Part shown: piece after piece, positions 52,810 through 64,000 of the stretch
Layout of the letters: every line of letters begins with the position of its first letter
How positions within the stretch are numbered: the first letter of the stretch is position 1
Origin: Entamoeba invadens IP1
Taxonomy: Eukaryota; Evosea; Mastigamoebida; Endamoebidae
Direction of reading: 5' to 3'
Length of the DNA: 64,000 nt
Assembly: GCF_000330505.1 (NCBI RefSeq)
Contig: NW_004440286.1
Location: 423,713 to 487,712 of the forward strand
The notes under the pieces: generated by a model
The model's input: only the letters and a program-made list of their open reading frames with translations
What the model was told of the DNA's origin: nothing
Databases searched by the model: none
Program-made: the position numbers and the translations under genes

Positions 52810-53719
52810 TAAAATATAATTGATGTAGTTGTTATATAGATAACAATTTAAATCATTTGGATGTTAAAATTGATTACATACTTTATTTATAATATTATTT
52901 TAAAGTGAGGCGAGAAACCCACACCTGGAGAAAAACCCGCATTTGTTTTCTAATTACTTCTTTTACCACAATTGTTGTATTTTTTTACTTCCAGAACTCG
53001 AAAAAATAGAAAAGTCGGGTCATTATTGTTTATTTTTTTCTTTTTTGTATTTTTTATTCAAAAATAGAAAATGATTTAAGTTTGATTTGAAATAAACCAC
53101 TAAATAAAATAACCACCCACATATTTACATAATTTTTAAGTATTATTAAACAGGTTTTAAATGAGTTTATTGAATATATTTAATTTTATAACACAAACAA
53201 TTTTAATGGTTTACTGATATAAACTATAAATTTTAACTTTTAATTGTTTGATAAAACCCAATTTCTAATAATAGCTTCAATTTTTACAAGACAAATTCTA
53301 TAATATAGTAAAAATAGCAAATATATTCGAAGATTTACTTTTTTGAGACAAATCTTTTTTATCAATCCAAAAATGATGGTGTGTATTTTTGTTATTCATG
53401 ATTTTCTTGATTTATAAGTAACTGACAGATGTTTCCTATCACGTGTATTGCAACCATTAATATAAATATTTGCAACATATGAATATATAAACAAAAAACG
53501 GTTTTAGATTTATGTTTTTTGGAGCATATTTTTTTATTTGCATTTTTCATTACAAACAAGGATTGATAATATTAAACAGTTGTTAATTGTTAGGAGAGTA
53601 TAATGGATATTCGTTTTATTTATTGATAACGCCAAAGATCACAAATTCATCTTTGTATTTTTTGAGTTTTATAAACCAAATGGTAATTTTTTAAAAAACA
53701 AAACTGAAAACTAAAAACA

Positions 53720-55387
53720 ATGTATGAACGCTCAAAAGCGGAGAAAACACTGAACTTATTTAATGCACCACTCAAAGATGCTCAACTTATTTCGTTTTGT
53801 AGTCAAAACGAAGATACAATCAAAGAGCTCCCAGGTTTATGGGAGCAATTGCACTATATAAAGAAGAAATGTCCCACAGCCACACTTGCTTCTATTTCCA
53901 AAGTACTAAATGCAAACCACAACACGTGCAAGGCTTTATACAAAAAACCCTCTGTTGCTCATCCAGGAAGACCCCCACTTTTGAATGAAATTCGAAAGGC
54001 TCGGGTAACACAACTTATAGAAGATAAACAAAAACACCAGAAAACCATTGTTTTCAAACGACGTAAAAATGATTGTTGAAGAAGCTGTATTGAATTTACT
54101 TAGTCCTAAAAAAACTATATACTGGTTGAGGCACAACACAAATATTAAACCAGTTGTAGTAAATCCACTTGATAAAATGAGAGCTGAAATTGATCACGAA
54201 GAGTTAAACAAATACATCGAAGACGGAAAATAATGCTTAACAACGACATACAGTATTGTGGAAACACGGTGCGTTTGGCAGGAGTTGACCCTGCTCTGCT
54301 CCTTAACGTCGATGAAAGTGGGTTCATACATTATGTTGATTTTAAGAAAACATACTGTTACTGCAACCCGAACCTTCCACATGACCAATATTACTCAGTC
54401 AACAGAAGTGTTAAACGTATAACTCCCGTGGCTGGGATATGGGCCAACAACACCAAAACAAAAACATTTTTTATTGTTACAAGACACACTGTAAACAACG
54501 ACTTAGAAGAGTATTTACTTTTCCGGGACATTGTTATAGTCTATCAGAAAACAGCATTTATGACATCTTCAATATTTATATATTGGATAACAAAAGTGTT
54601 ATTACCAGACTTGAAAACCAGGCGTTCAACTCCAGAGTTGCGTAACGAGTGGGCGGTCATTGTAATGGATGGGTTGAAGTGCCATTTAACTAATGAGGCT
54701 CTTAAACTTTTCAAAGATAACAAAATAGCCGTGTTAAAACTGTGCCCACATTCTTCTCATTTGACACAACCTCTTGACGTTGCTATATTCGTCCCAACAA
54801 AGGTTTGTTATTATAATTAATAATAAAAATATAACAATTCAATATTAATTTATATAAAAATAAAACTATATAACTAATACAAAGAAACTAATAAAAATAC
54901 CATATAAAGATAAGGGGAAAAAATTCTTATAAAAGAATCAGTTGAAGAAGTGTTGGAAATACTAGGGCTAGAAAATGCCGATAAAGCCAGAGGAAAGAAA
55001 AAGGAAATTATTAGGACACTTTATCAAGGCACGCTAACAAAAAAATGAGTTGGAAGATTTTGCTATGTCACCATTATCCAAACAAATTGTTTCTATTTAC
55101 GCCTAATGGGATAGAGCAACATCTGGTTTAACGATTAACGGTGCTTTTAGAAAATGTGGGTTTTTCTACACACAAAAGAAAAACGTGGTGTTGGTAACCA
55201 AATAAGGGTTAATTTTTTTCCTGAAAGATCACCACTTATCATGGGAGAATTCGGATTGGATGTCGTCAGAGAAAAGAGTGTATTTAAAGGAAGAAGAAAA
55301 GTTGTTGATGCTTTAGACTGCAATTTATCGTCCGAAAGCAGTGAAGAAGGCGATGAAATTTGTGAAGAAGTTTCAATTGAAGTATAA
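53720..55387 (+). pseudogene. DDE-1 (pogo/Tigger) transposase, broken, one inferred intron
   Basis: The N-terminal HTH-bearing part (53720-54079) ends with GRPPLLNEIRKARVTQ. The next two frames, 54048-54232 and 54233 on, carry the rest: LLNVDESGFIHYVD (first Asp), VIVMDGLKCHLT (second Asp) and HSSHLTQPLDVAIF. At 54803 a GTTTGTT donor and an acceptor near 54914 (112 nt) allow FVPTK to join GEKILIKESVEEV. The end includes TSGLTINGAFRKCGFFYT, the usual tail of this family. At least two frameshifts and stops (including one near 55105) inactivate it. Confidence 0.85.
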
Positions 55388-55648
55388 CTTGTCATTTGTT
55401 TACTTAAATTTTAATATATTTTTAATTTTTTATTAAACATGTAAATCAAATACTATTTTGTGATTTATTTTAATGATTACCAAAAAGAATTAAAAACCCC
55501 AAATTAATGAGTTTTATATTGAATTAAAAATAGAAAATTACAAGATTGTTTAAAATGCTCACCACTTAAAATAGAAATTGTAATCAATAGAAATGGAACA
55601 ATTATATTATTTAATAGTTATTGAAAACTAAAAAAGTATTTCATATGA

Positions 55649-55837
55649 TTACTTAAGTCGTCTGTCATGTTCAAAACACCTTTTATGGTTTGTGAAACTG
55701 TTGTTAATTAAATATAACTTACCAACAGTACTTGAAACAGCGGATGTTTTAATATTCAAACAAGTTGTAATATTATATATCTTGTTTTTGAACTCTTGGT
55801 TTGTCATTGTTTGTTGGCTTCGGATATTTATTAACAC
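55649..55837 (-). CDS. Possible HTH-bearing fragment inside the 3.6-kb element
   Basis: 62 codons reading MTNQEFKNKIYNITTCLN and IKTSAVSSTVGK, which could be a helix-turn-helix. It lies opposite to the transposase, near the right end. Perhaps a remnant of a nested element. Weak. Confidence 0.25.
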   Translation of the reverse strand: MLINIRSQQTMTNQEFKNKIYNITTCLNIKTSAVSSTVGKLYLINNSFTNHKRCFEHDRRLK

Positions 55838-56536
55838 AAAGTTTAGAACTTATAACATATAACAAGTAGAGTCAATCGATATACAAGGTTTGTTTTTTTG
55901 TGAAATTTTGTGTTGATTTTCATTGATTATTAAACTGACCTGTTAAAATATATATTTATTTGTTTAACGCGAAAAAAAAATATCTATACTTCTCTGTTGT
56001 AGTACAATCTATTATGCATTGTATATGTTAAGCGTTATGTTTAGGAAACGTAAAAGACCTCTTAATGTGAGTATCAACGTTATCGAAACATGAAACGTAA
56101 AGTTAATTGCATCGTTTAATTTATTAGTATACAACAAATTAATAGTTTATTTAACTATAACTAATAATAATTAATTTGATAAAATATTTTACATTTAAGG
56201 TTAAGATTAATCTTTTTAAAAAGTTCAAGAAATAAACTTTCAATACTTGTTTTTATTATTAAAAAACTATAAAAATAAATAATTTATATAACTTATTTAT
56301 ATAATCAATAAAACTTTTTATGTATTAAAACAAGCATTTTTTAATTATAATTATTAATTAATAAATAATGTGTTAAATTTTAGTCCACGACATTATCATT
56401 TTTATTTTTGAATAATAGAAACAACTTTTTTGTTAAAATTGTAAGTGTACTTTTTTTCAATTAATATTGGTTTAAGGAAGAAAAAAGAAAAAAGGTGCGG
56501 GTTTTTCTCCAGGTGTGGGTTTCTCGCCTCACTTTA

Positions 56537-57396
56537 CCATTAATAATATAGAGTCTAAAATAATAATATAATAATAATAAAATAATAAAATATTTTATTA
56601 ATTGACAATAATGGTAAAATAATGTAATTCAAACGCACCAAATAACTAAAATATTAAAATAATTTTTGTTTTAAAAGGGATAATTTTAAAGAATATTTTA
56701 AATTAACGACTATCTGTTATTCCACGATAATGGATCAATGAGAAATAGACATATAAATGTAATTTATAATTTTATTAACAGTTATAGTTAAAAACAGTAG
56801 ATAATTTATAATGTATTGTTTCTTTGATTGATTTTGTAACGAATTGTGTTTTGTGTTTTAAACAGACGTTTTTGTTAATTTTTTTAAAAATAAATACAGT
56901 GTGGTTACCCCGTTTTGTTCAATTGTTTTAATAATGCAAAACGTTTATAGTTATTTTAATTAATGAATACTATTTTAACAAATTAAATGCAAAGAACATT
57001 TTTGGTGCGTTTTTATTTAGAGATTGCTAAACAATAAAATGGTTTAAATTAATTAAAGGTACTAATTAAATCTCGCATAAAACAACGTCACTTGCTACAA
57101 ACAAAAAAGTTTGTGATAAAACAAAGAAAATACTTGATATAAATTTGAATAAACACAATAATTGAGTTGGTTATTTCAAGAGTGTTATGGATATATTTAT
57201 AGTTTCAAGTTGCACTATTTTAAACAACAATGTGCAAAACCAATTTATAATCAAAAATTATCATTTTTAATCCTTATATCCCGAAAAAACATTTGAATAA
57301 CCAATAAATATCGTAAATCAACATTAAATAATTGTGTGAAATAACACACAAATTTCTTGTTATATTTGGAATAAAAATTCAAAAAATAAATAATTA
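56537..57396. other. AT-rich sequence between two elements
   Basis: No supported gene. Confidence 0.5.
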
Positions 57397-60300
57397 GAGT
57401 CATTTAAATAACGTTGTCCCTTTCGATTTTTTCGATGCATTTTCTATTTTATTCGAAATGAATTCAAAATAAATTTAAAATGCCATGCAAAATTTTTTTT
57501 TGTTTTTTCATTTTAATTTTTTGTTTATTTTTCAAACTCAATAACAAATTAAAACAATAAAACAATAAATTTCAAGATCATTGTTATTTTTCTGAACAAA
57601 AACGTTTTCAGATAACCATCGCAAAAGGTCGCGTTTGATTAGAAAGAACTTTAAAGGCGAGAATGTGTTACAAAGAACATAGATAGAATTGTGAATTGGA
57701 TAGTAAGACCAAATTTACATGTTTCGGGTGTGTATAGCATACAATTGTATTGAAGACTGTTGACAACATTTGAGTGTGGTTATGACACCAATTCTATATG
57801 TTAGTTGCTTCTTAGCTACTTGTTATTAAACATCAAATTTCAAACACACAAAGTCTTATGTTTTTTGTGTTCGCTGAACCCATTTCAATTTTTACCCTTG
57901 TTATAAATTATTAATGATTGTTAAATTATAGTTTATATAATTTCAATTAACGAGCATAATATATAAAAAATATCATTGTATTTTTTAATAATTTACAATT
58001 ATTTTTATAAAAAAAATATGAAAAAAAAACAATTTATAATTGTGATAACTTGACCCGACGATGACAATATATCTCTATATGATGCTTAATTGGCAGTTTT
58101 GAATTTTCAATAAGTCTTGACTCTCGTCTGATCTTTTTAATGCTTTTTTTCTAAGCGATTCATCCTTTAATATGGGTCCTAAAGATGTCATACACAACTT
58201 GACTGCTTCTTCACTAACATAATCCTCGATCTTCCGGCAACTTTTTTTTATCACTTTCCATACAACGCTCAACGCTTTTGTCAATCTTGGTACAAGTCCA
58301 CATGCAATAAAAGAAAAAATAATATTCTTCGAAGTTGTGACTTTTCCCCATGCATTCACGATTGTTAAAATCTGAATTGCATTGTATGACAATTCCGAAT
58401 AATCTTCTTCAGAAAAGGTGGAATCTGTTGAGCACATGCGTTTTTGGCTACCAAAGATGCCAACATCTAACATCTGTAGTAGGTGTGAAGAGTGCGTTGG
58501 CATGAAAAAAAACGCGAACGTTGTTATCAGTTAAAATTTTAATTGCAGATACACTCACTTGTGATCCATAACGATCCATTATGAGTGCTACTTTACCATG
58601 ATAATTTAATTTTTTTCTTTTATATTCAATTGATGGTATAAATACACATTGAAGCCACTCGTTGAACAAAACTTTTGTCATGAACGACTTCCTTGCATAC
58701 TTCAGACAAATTCTGTCTTTTGTTATTCCGTTCACTAATAATTCTTTTTCCACAGACAATATAGGAACAATGAAGAATAGCGGAAGTGATGAACTGTCCA
58801 TACAAATAGTACCCAACATTGTTTGTCTTTTTTCCTCCCTGGAAATTGGCACGTTCACATTGGATGTACCGTCTCTGGCAGATATTATCACAGTGTGATC
58901 CATTTGATCCACCCATTTTTGGAACCCCGACTCATCACAATTAAATATAAAGGCGGTCGGAATTCCACTAATTTCATTATCTAGTATTTCAAAATAACAA
59001 TTAATTTGTTCCATGTTCACGGTAACTCTTTCTTCTTCCATTATTTGACCTTTTGCAGTTTGAATTCTTTTTTCTTTTGTGACGAAACCATAGAGACTTT
59101 TTGCGTTGATGTCTTCGCGATCGAGGTCGTTGATTATAAACGACATCATGTCGTTATAAGTTGCAGGATCGTTACTCTTTTCTCTTTGTTTAACAAACTC
59201 GACAATCAATGTCGATTCGAACTCACTAAACAATGACCCTCTACCTGACTTACCTCGCTGCTCTTTTACCAATTTAATTTGTTTCTTCCACACTTCTTTT
59301 GACAATTTTGTTGTCAAACTTTAATAAAATTTGTTACTTTTAATTCCCAATTTCTTTGTCATGTATTCTTTACATCTAAACAACTGAATTCGTCTATTCG
59401 GAGCAGCTTTGTTTCTTCCAAGTTTGAAAAATCTGGTTAATGTGTCGAGCACATAATCATAAAAATCTACTCTGTTGATCTTTTCAAGATAATCCATTAG
59501 TTTATCACAATCAAATTCGGCATCTGATAGACAAGGTTCAATCTGAATGTCTCTCTTAAAGTACGGGTCAATTTCCTCCATTGATAATGAAGATTCTTCG
59601 TGTCCCTGTGTGTGGTCATTTTGTCTTCGTCAACTTCATCAACTCTTTCTACAGAGTTAATAATATCAATAGCATCATCATTGTTGACGTGTATTTCAGG
59701 ACTTTGTTGTGTTTGAGGAACATCATTTTGTATTGGATTCGAAACAACACATTCCCCTGGAAGTGGACATCTCAACTGTTTTAATATTTAATACAGTTGG
59801 TTAAATCCATGATGTTTCTGTTCATAACTCTTTAGGATTGTTAAACAATTAACAATGTGGGTGTTAATTTCTTTGATGTCGAGCATACTGCAATACGCTT
59901 TAAGTGATGCTTCAAGCAATTCCTCGATTACTTTACATTGACACTTGAAGTACTCCAAAGTTTCTGCCATATCTGCGGTGGTGTAATTTGGTAGATTGTT
60001 GTAATTAAATAAACTTCTATTGACACATGCACACATTTGTATATTCAGTTTATTATACAAATCCTGTATATACTGGAATGTTTCGGCTTTAACATCTAAA
60101 TTATAAATTGGTCGAAAGACATTTTCAAAGTTAATGGGAGTCGAACCAATCAATGTCCATTTGTCCCAATATCCAAGTGTTGGTATGGGTGATGTATTCA
60201 TTTGTTATTTCAAGTTTTCAAATATATTTATATATTATTTCTTATTATCGAAGTTTCATTTTAAGTTAAGTTGATTTTCGCAAGAAAAGGGAAAATAATA

Positions 60301-60502
60301 GAGCAAAAGAAAATTTTGTTTTAACAAAATTAAAAATAATATTTACTAAAAAAACTCTATTTTTTATTATAGTTGAAAACTGGTGGTAAAAAATGTAGAA
60401 TTTGTCTTTGATTTAAATTTTTGATAAAATCGTTTTTGATTCTAAAAATACAAAACTAAAAAAATTAGGTTTGGAGAAAGGACAACTTTGTTTGACTGAC
60501 TC
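57397..60502 (-). mobile_element. 3.1-kb TA-flanked element with GAGTCA ends and DDE transposase
   Basis: TA flanks (57395-57396 and 60503-60504). The left end begins GAGTCATTTAAATAACGTTG, and the reversed right end begins GAGTCAGTCAAACAAAGTTG; both go on to GTCC(C)TTTC. The right end is nearly identical to the end at 62637 and related to the MITE at 11927-12152. It encloses the broken transposase at 58075-60201. Confidence 0.75.
58075..60201 (-). pseudogene. DDE-1 transposase with N-terminal extension, broken
   Basis: Reading from 60201 leftward: a 137-residue helical part, an in-frame stop, an acidic linker, a frameshift near 59600, then EEIDPYFKRDIQIEPC and on to another in-frame stop at 59323-59321. 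The main DDE part follows (59317-58448): FIFNCDESGFQKWVD and KVALIMDRYGSQVS. A frameshift in a run of eight T on this strand (around 58503-58510) moves to the frame with PTHSSHLLQMLDVGIFGSQK and the C-terminus to 58075. Three to four lesions make it inactive as assembled, though single-base changes in homopolymers may be sequencing errors. Confidence 0.8.
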
Positions 60503-60504
60503 TA

Positions 60505-61747
60505 CTTATTACTATAAATAACTTTGCCGCCTTGCATTTGATTTGACGAAAAAATGCAAAAATCTGCCTCATCATCAGAACTCGAAAAATAAAACAAATT
60601 TTCAAACAGTGAAGTCATCACCATTGGCAATGAAAGATTCAGATGCCCAGAAGCACCCTTCCAGCCATCATTCCTTGGTGTGGAAGCATCAAGTATCCAC
60701 GAGACAACTTACAACTCAATCACAAGGTGCAATGTCGATATCAGAAACAAGTTATATTAAGCATTTATTCCTTCGATTCAATTTAATGTACCCAGGCATT
60801 AACGACAGACATGAGAAGGAGAAAGTTGCAGATGAGAAATGAAATGGCATAATCAAGGCTGTTCATGCTTGGTTCAATTTAATTATATTTGTGTAGGTGT
60901 TCATTTGGTTTAGTTTTAATATTATTATCGTTATAATCAATCATAAAATATATTATAAATTTACTATCAGTTATATAATTCACAAGTTGATTAATTATAG
61001 TTTGATTATAATTAAAATTACTATACAAATTATTATTCTTTTGTCACGCATTGTATAATGTATCCAAAACTGCTATTTTTCTCAACTTAAATTGATGTTT
61101 TATAGCGTTGTTTTACCATACAAGATAATTATTTTAATGTTATTATTGTGTTAAATGAATAAAAAACAAAATTAATAGTAAATAGTGGGTTTTTATCGTA
61201 AATTATGTTGTTTTTTAATTCTCTAAGTATTTTTACTTTGAGTGGAATCCATTTTTTTATTTTAAAAACAATATTTTTGTTATGTTGTTATTTTATTTTG
61301 GTTTGGTTTGAACCAATCTTATTGGTTATATCAAACCTACAATCTTGCACACTTTTTAAGTGTTTTTTATTTTGTTTTCGAAAAACTTGAATATCTGATA
61401 ATATTATTTAATCAATTTTATTAACATTTTTATTTGTTTATGAAAACAGTTTATTTTCGTATTATTTTTATTACTAATATTAATTTGTTAAATTGTATAT
61501 TTTATTGTTTGAAGGACGAATCTTTAACAAAAACCGATTAATTTGAGTTTATGAATGATGAAATGTTTTATAAATAATTCAAAAGTTTGAATTTAAGTTG
61601 AACTATTTTATCAAATAAGTCAAAAATCATTCTAAATTGTTCATTAAAAATCGTCATTATTTTCATTTTTTTGGAAAGTGAAATTATTTTTTGAAATTTT
61701 TTTCTGAAAAAAAAGAAAAAAATAAAATTTTTTCAGTCCTCGAAGGG
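60505..61747. other. Spacer after the GAGTCA element, no firm gene
   Basis: An ORF at 60543-60842 (Ser/His/Lys-rich, [17 protein letters not shown]) starts just after the element. Its composition is uneven and no family is seen. The rest is AT-rich. Confidence 0.35.
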
Positions 61748-61929
61748 TTAAAGAGTGTTAACTCAATTATTTCATTTGAGTAAGCAAAATTATTTTTTTA
61801 TAAAAAAAAATCTTTCAATTAAATTCTTTCAACATTGTTTGACAAAATGATTCACATTTTTGTAATACAACAACAAAAAACTTAATAAGTTTTACATTCT
61901 TAATTTGTGGTATGTTAAAATTTTTACTA

Positions 61930-62612
61930 TCATCATTATACGGAGAATAAACACACTTCAAAGTGTCAGTTGAAACATTCAATATAACGTTTGAAGATGA
62001 TTATTAATGAAATTACTCTTCGAATTCTGCTTTGTTTTAATTTGCCAATACATTGAAAATTTATTGTCACCAAATTCGTCAATAAAATTCAAGTTTTTTT
62101 CGCTTTAAACAATTTCTTTTTCAATTTCACCATTATCATTGAAATTGTATTTTATTCCATTAATCAACACAACCTCATTTTTGTTAAAATGTTCACCAAA
62201 TTAGTTTTTGTTGGGGTTTTGGCTGGAATTTTCCAATTAAAAAATGACTCATTCCAGTTGAAACAATAATGTTTACATTAACTTCGATTTTTAAATCGCC
62301 ATTACCACCAACTATATTAAATAATTTTTGTGTATTTGAATTGTAATAATATTCGAGGCCAACAACTTTTTTGTTCGTTGTAAGATTGGGTTGTTTGTTT
62401 TTGAACTTTGTTTCTTTTGTGGCCTTCCCACTTTCTTTGTTTTGTTTCAGTGTTAACCAAAGATGAGTTGCGCCCAAGTGTTGGCCTCTTCGATGTTCAT
62501 TATCAATCATTGTGTGTTTGGTTTCTTTTGTTTTTTGATTGTTTCCATTTAAAAAAAAGTCTAGTATATTTTTCTGATCGTCAAACCATATTGGTACATT
62601 TGTGGAAGTCAT
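61930..62612 (-). pseudogene. Decayed protein-coding gene, unknown family
   Basis: From 62612 the frame reads MTSTNVPIWFDDQKNILDFF and later VVGLEYYYNSNTQKLFNIVG to a stop at 62193. Another frame continues it (FGEHFNKNEVVLINGIKYNF), then a stop, then a third piece (NLNFIDEFGDNKFSMYWQIK). Protein-like composition across breaks suggests a decayed gene. It starts about 25 nt from the transposon end at 62637. It may be a host gene or a transposon accessory ORF. Confidence 0.5.
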
Positions 62613-62636
62613 TGTGTCTTATTTGAAATAAAAGTA

Positions 62637-63400
62637 GAGTCAGTCTAACAAAGTTGTCCTTTCTTCAAACGTTGTACACTTCTATTTTTATTCTAAAAAC
62701 ATTTTTTACATTTTAAATCCCCAAAATAATACCCTCATAACCACCATAAAAAGCATTATTTGTTTTTTTGGTTTTTGAAATTTTATTTGTTATTTTTTAT
62801 TATTTTAAACCAAAAAATAAACAAAAACGAAAATAAAATTAATTTGAAGATCCTCATTGTTAATATTCAAAATTCATCCCAATGAAAACCATCGCAAAAG
62901 ACTGTTCTTACGAAATGAGTGTTTTTTCGGCGAGAATTATTGATCAATTTGAAGTAAGAATAATTAATTTGGTAATACATACCGGTTTAGTAGTCTCGTA
63001 TAAAAACAATAATTGGTATCATGTGTTATTTAATGGTTTATTGATTGTTAATAAATTGTTTATTGAATGATTTATTCTTTAAACAGTATGAATCTTTTTA
63101 TACGTTTCTATAAAAGTTTAATGTATAAATTTGTAAACAGCTTCAAATTGTTTCTTAAATCGACAAAAGTACAAAAATATATCAACTAATATTTAAAAAA
63201 TTGTAAGATGTGAACAGTAAAAAGTAAAATAAAGATGGTGAAAGAAGAAAATGTTTTGATATTATTGTTAAAAAAATATCAAAAAAAATTATAATATAAA
63301 AATAATTAAATAATATAATTAACATTTAAATTTATTCCATAAAATAATATTCGTAACAAATAAACACATATAAATATAAAAAAAATTTTTAACAAAAAAA
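62637..63400 (+). mobile_element. Left end of another GAGTCA-type element, right end not found
   Basis: TA (62635-62636) then GAGTCAGTCTAACAAAGTTG, followed by AACGTTGTACAC at 62668-62679, as in the MITE at 11927. It faces the 57397-60502 element head to head. The inside has a short ORF (62882-63070, MKTIAKDCSYEMSVF). No matching right end is seen before the satellite, so the right limit given is arbitrary. Confidence 0.5.
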
Positions 63401-64000
63401 AATGATTGTGGATTAATTAGCTTTGTTGTGGATTAATTAGTTTTGTTGTGGATTAATTAGTTTTGTTGTAAATTAATTAGTTTTGTTGTGGATTAATTAG
63501 TTTTGTTGTGGATTAATTAGTTTTGTTGTGGATTAATTAGTTTTGTTGTGGATTAATTAGTTTTGTTGTGGATTAATTAGTTTTGTTGAAAATTAATTAG
63601 TTTTGTTGTGGATTAATTAGTTTTGTTGTAAATTAATTAGTTTTGTTGTGGATTAATTAGTTTTGTTGTGGATTAATTAGTTTTGTTGTGGATTAATTAG
63701 TTTTGTTGTGGATTAATTAGTTTTGTTGTGGATTAATTAGTTTTGTTGTAAATTAATTAGTTTTGTTGTAAATTAATTAGTTTTGTTGTGGATTAATTAG
63801 TTTTGTTGTGGATTAATTAGTTTTGTTGTGGATTAATTAGTTTTGTTGTGGATTAATTAGTTTTGTTGTGGATTAATTAGTTTTGTTGTGAGTGAATTAG
63901 CTTTGTTCTGAATGAATTAGTTTTGTTGTGGATTAATTAGTTTTGTTGAAAATTAATTAGTTTTGTTGTGGATTAATTAGTTTTGTTGTAAATTAATTAG
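63401..64000. repeat. 20-bp tandem satellite, about 30 copies, continues past the window
   Basis: The unit TTTTGTTGTGGATTAATTAG repeats in exact 20-nt register for 600 nt up to the window edge. Variants are few: a GTAAATT form (63461, 63621, 63741, 63761, 63981), a GAAAATT form (63581, 63941) and two diverged units (63881, 63901). Not coding (stops in every frame). Confidence 0.97.

Larger units (their letters stand above)
52903..56534. mobile_element. 3.6-kb pogo/Tigger-like element with perfect 38-bp inverted ends
   Basis: TA flanks (52901-52902 and 56535-56536). The left end 52903-52940 and right end 56497-56534 are identical when reversed over all 38 bases (start AAGTGAGGCGAGAAACCCAC). 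Perfect ends suggest fairly recent movement. Inside is a decayed DDE transposase on the plus strand (separate entry). Confidence 0.92.
50360..61751. mobile_element. Region between two TTAA-CCCTTCGA inverted ends (piggyBac-like termini, tentative)
   Basis: TTAACCCTTCGAAGA at 50360-50374 faces the inverted TCCTCGAAGGGTTAA at 61737-61751. TTAA is the target site of piggyBac, and CCC is its usual terminal start. The match is about 12-13 nt with weak similarity beyond. No piggyBac transposase is visible. The interval contains other elements (below). The two ends could belong to one old composite or to different elements. Confidence 0.3.

Noticed and set aside
60471..62673. A single transposon with ends GTTTGGAGAAAGGACAAC
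   Set aside because: The inverted match continues past 62673 into AACGTTGTACAC on the right but not past 60471 on the left, and the TA|GAGTCA order matches other element ends. Two facing elements fit better.

Overview
The window looks like part of an Entamoeba genome, and E. invadens fits best; this is an inference from sequence style, not a database match. It is strongly AT-rich, with mostly intronless genes packed in short clusters. The few introns are short and begin GTTTGT and end TAG or CAG, as Entamoeba introns do. The gene families are also typical: a transmembrane kinase with a CXXC-rich ectodomain, BspA-type leucine-rich-repeat proteins, S41-like membrane proteins and many DNA transposons. 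Three gaps of exactly 100 N (8224-8323, 24592-24691, 39531-39630) mark scaffold joins of unknown true size.

Layout. 1-4.6 kb: a minus-strand sphingomyelinase-like phosphoesterase with one intron, then a coiled-coil protein with DnaJ C-terminal-domain-like modules, split by a frameshift. 6-9.6 kb: a family of unknown function, a small membrane protein, a TBC RabGAP cut by the first gap, and a (ATT)n tract. 9.4-24.5 kb is gene-dense: a WASP-like protein, a small MITE, a HAD hydrolase with a hidden first exon, a TRF4-like poly(A) polymerase, a second copy of the unknown family, a second DnaJ-CTD-like protein, a secreted coiled-coil protein, Pescadillo, an NHL-repeat protein and an F-box-like protein. 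24.8-27.8 kb: a two-exon URM1 gene, a 909-bp mariner-like element and VTA1/LIP5. 29-39 kb: a secreted BspA-like protein, an EF-hand-like protein, an unknown protein and two cytosolic BspA-like proteins, separated by an 808-bp element. 39.8-49.5 kb: a dual-specificity phosphatase, a 1957-residue transmembrane kinase and an S41-like membrane protein whose 75-nt intron contains an in-frame stop. 50.3 kb to the end is a transposon-rich region without intact host genes: a mariner fragment, a 3.6-kb pogo/Tigger-like element with perfect 38-bp inverted ends, a 3.1-kb element with a broken DDE transposase, the start of another element facing it, a decayed ORF, and about 30 copies of a 20-bp satellite.

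The genes do not form one pathway. They cover actin control (WASP-like), membrane traffic (TBC, VTA1), ribosome and RNA work (Pescadillo, TRF4, URM1), signalling (transmembrane kinase, phosphatase) and cell-surface proteins. The least ordinary items are the J-domain-less DnaJ-CTD-like proteins with coiled coils, the reading-frame-preserving stop-containing intron, and a family of TA-flanked elements that share GAGTCA ends and the 12-mer AACGTTGTACAC.
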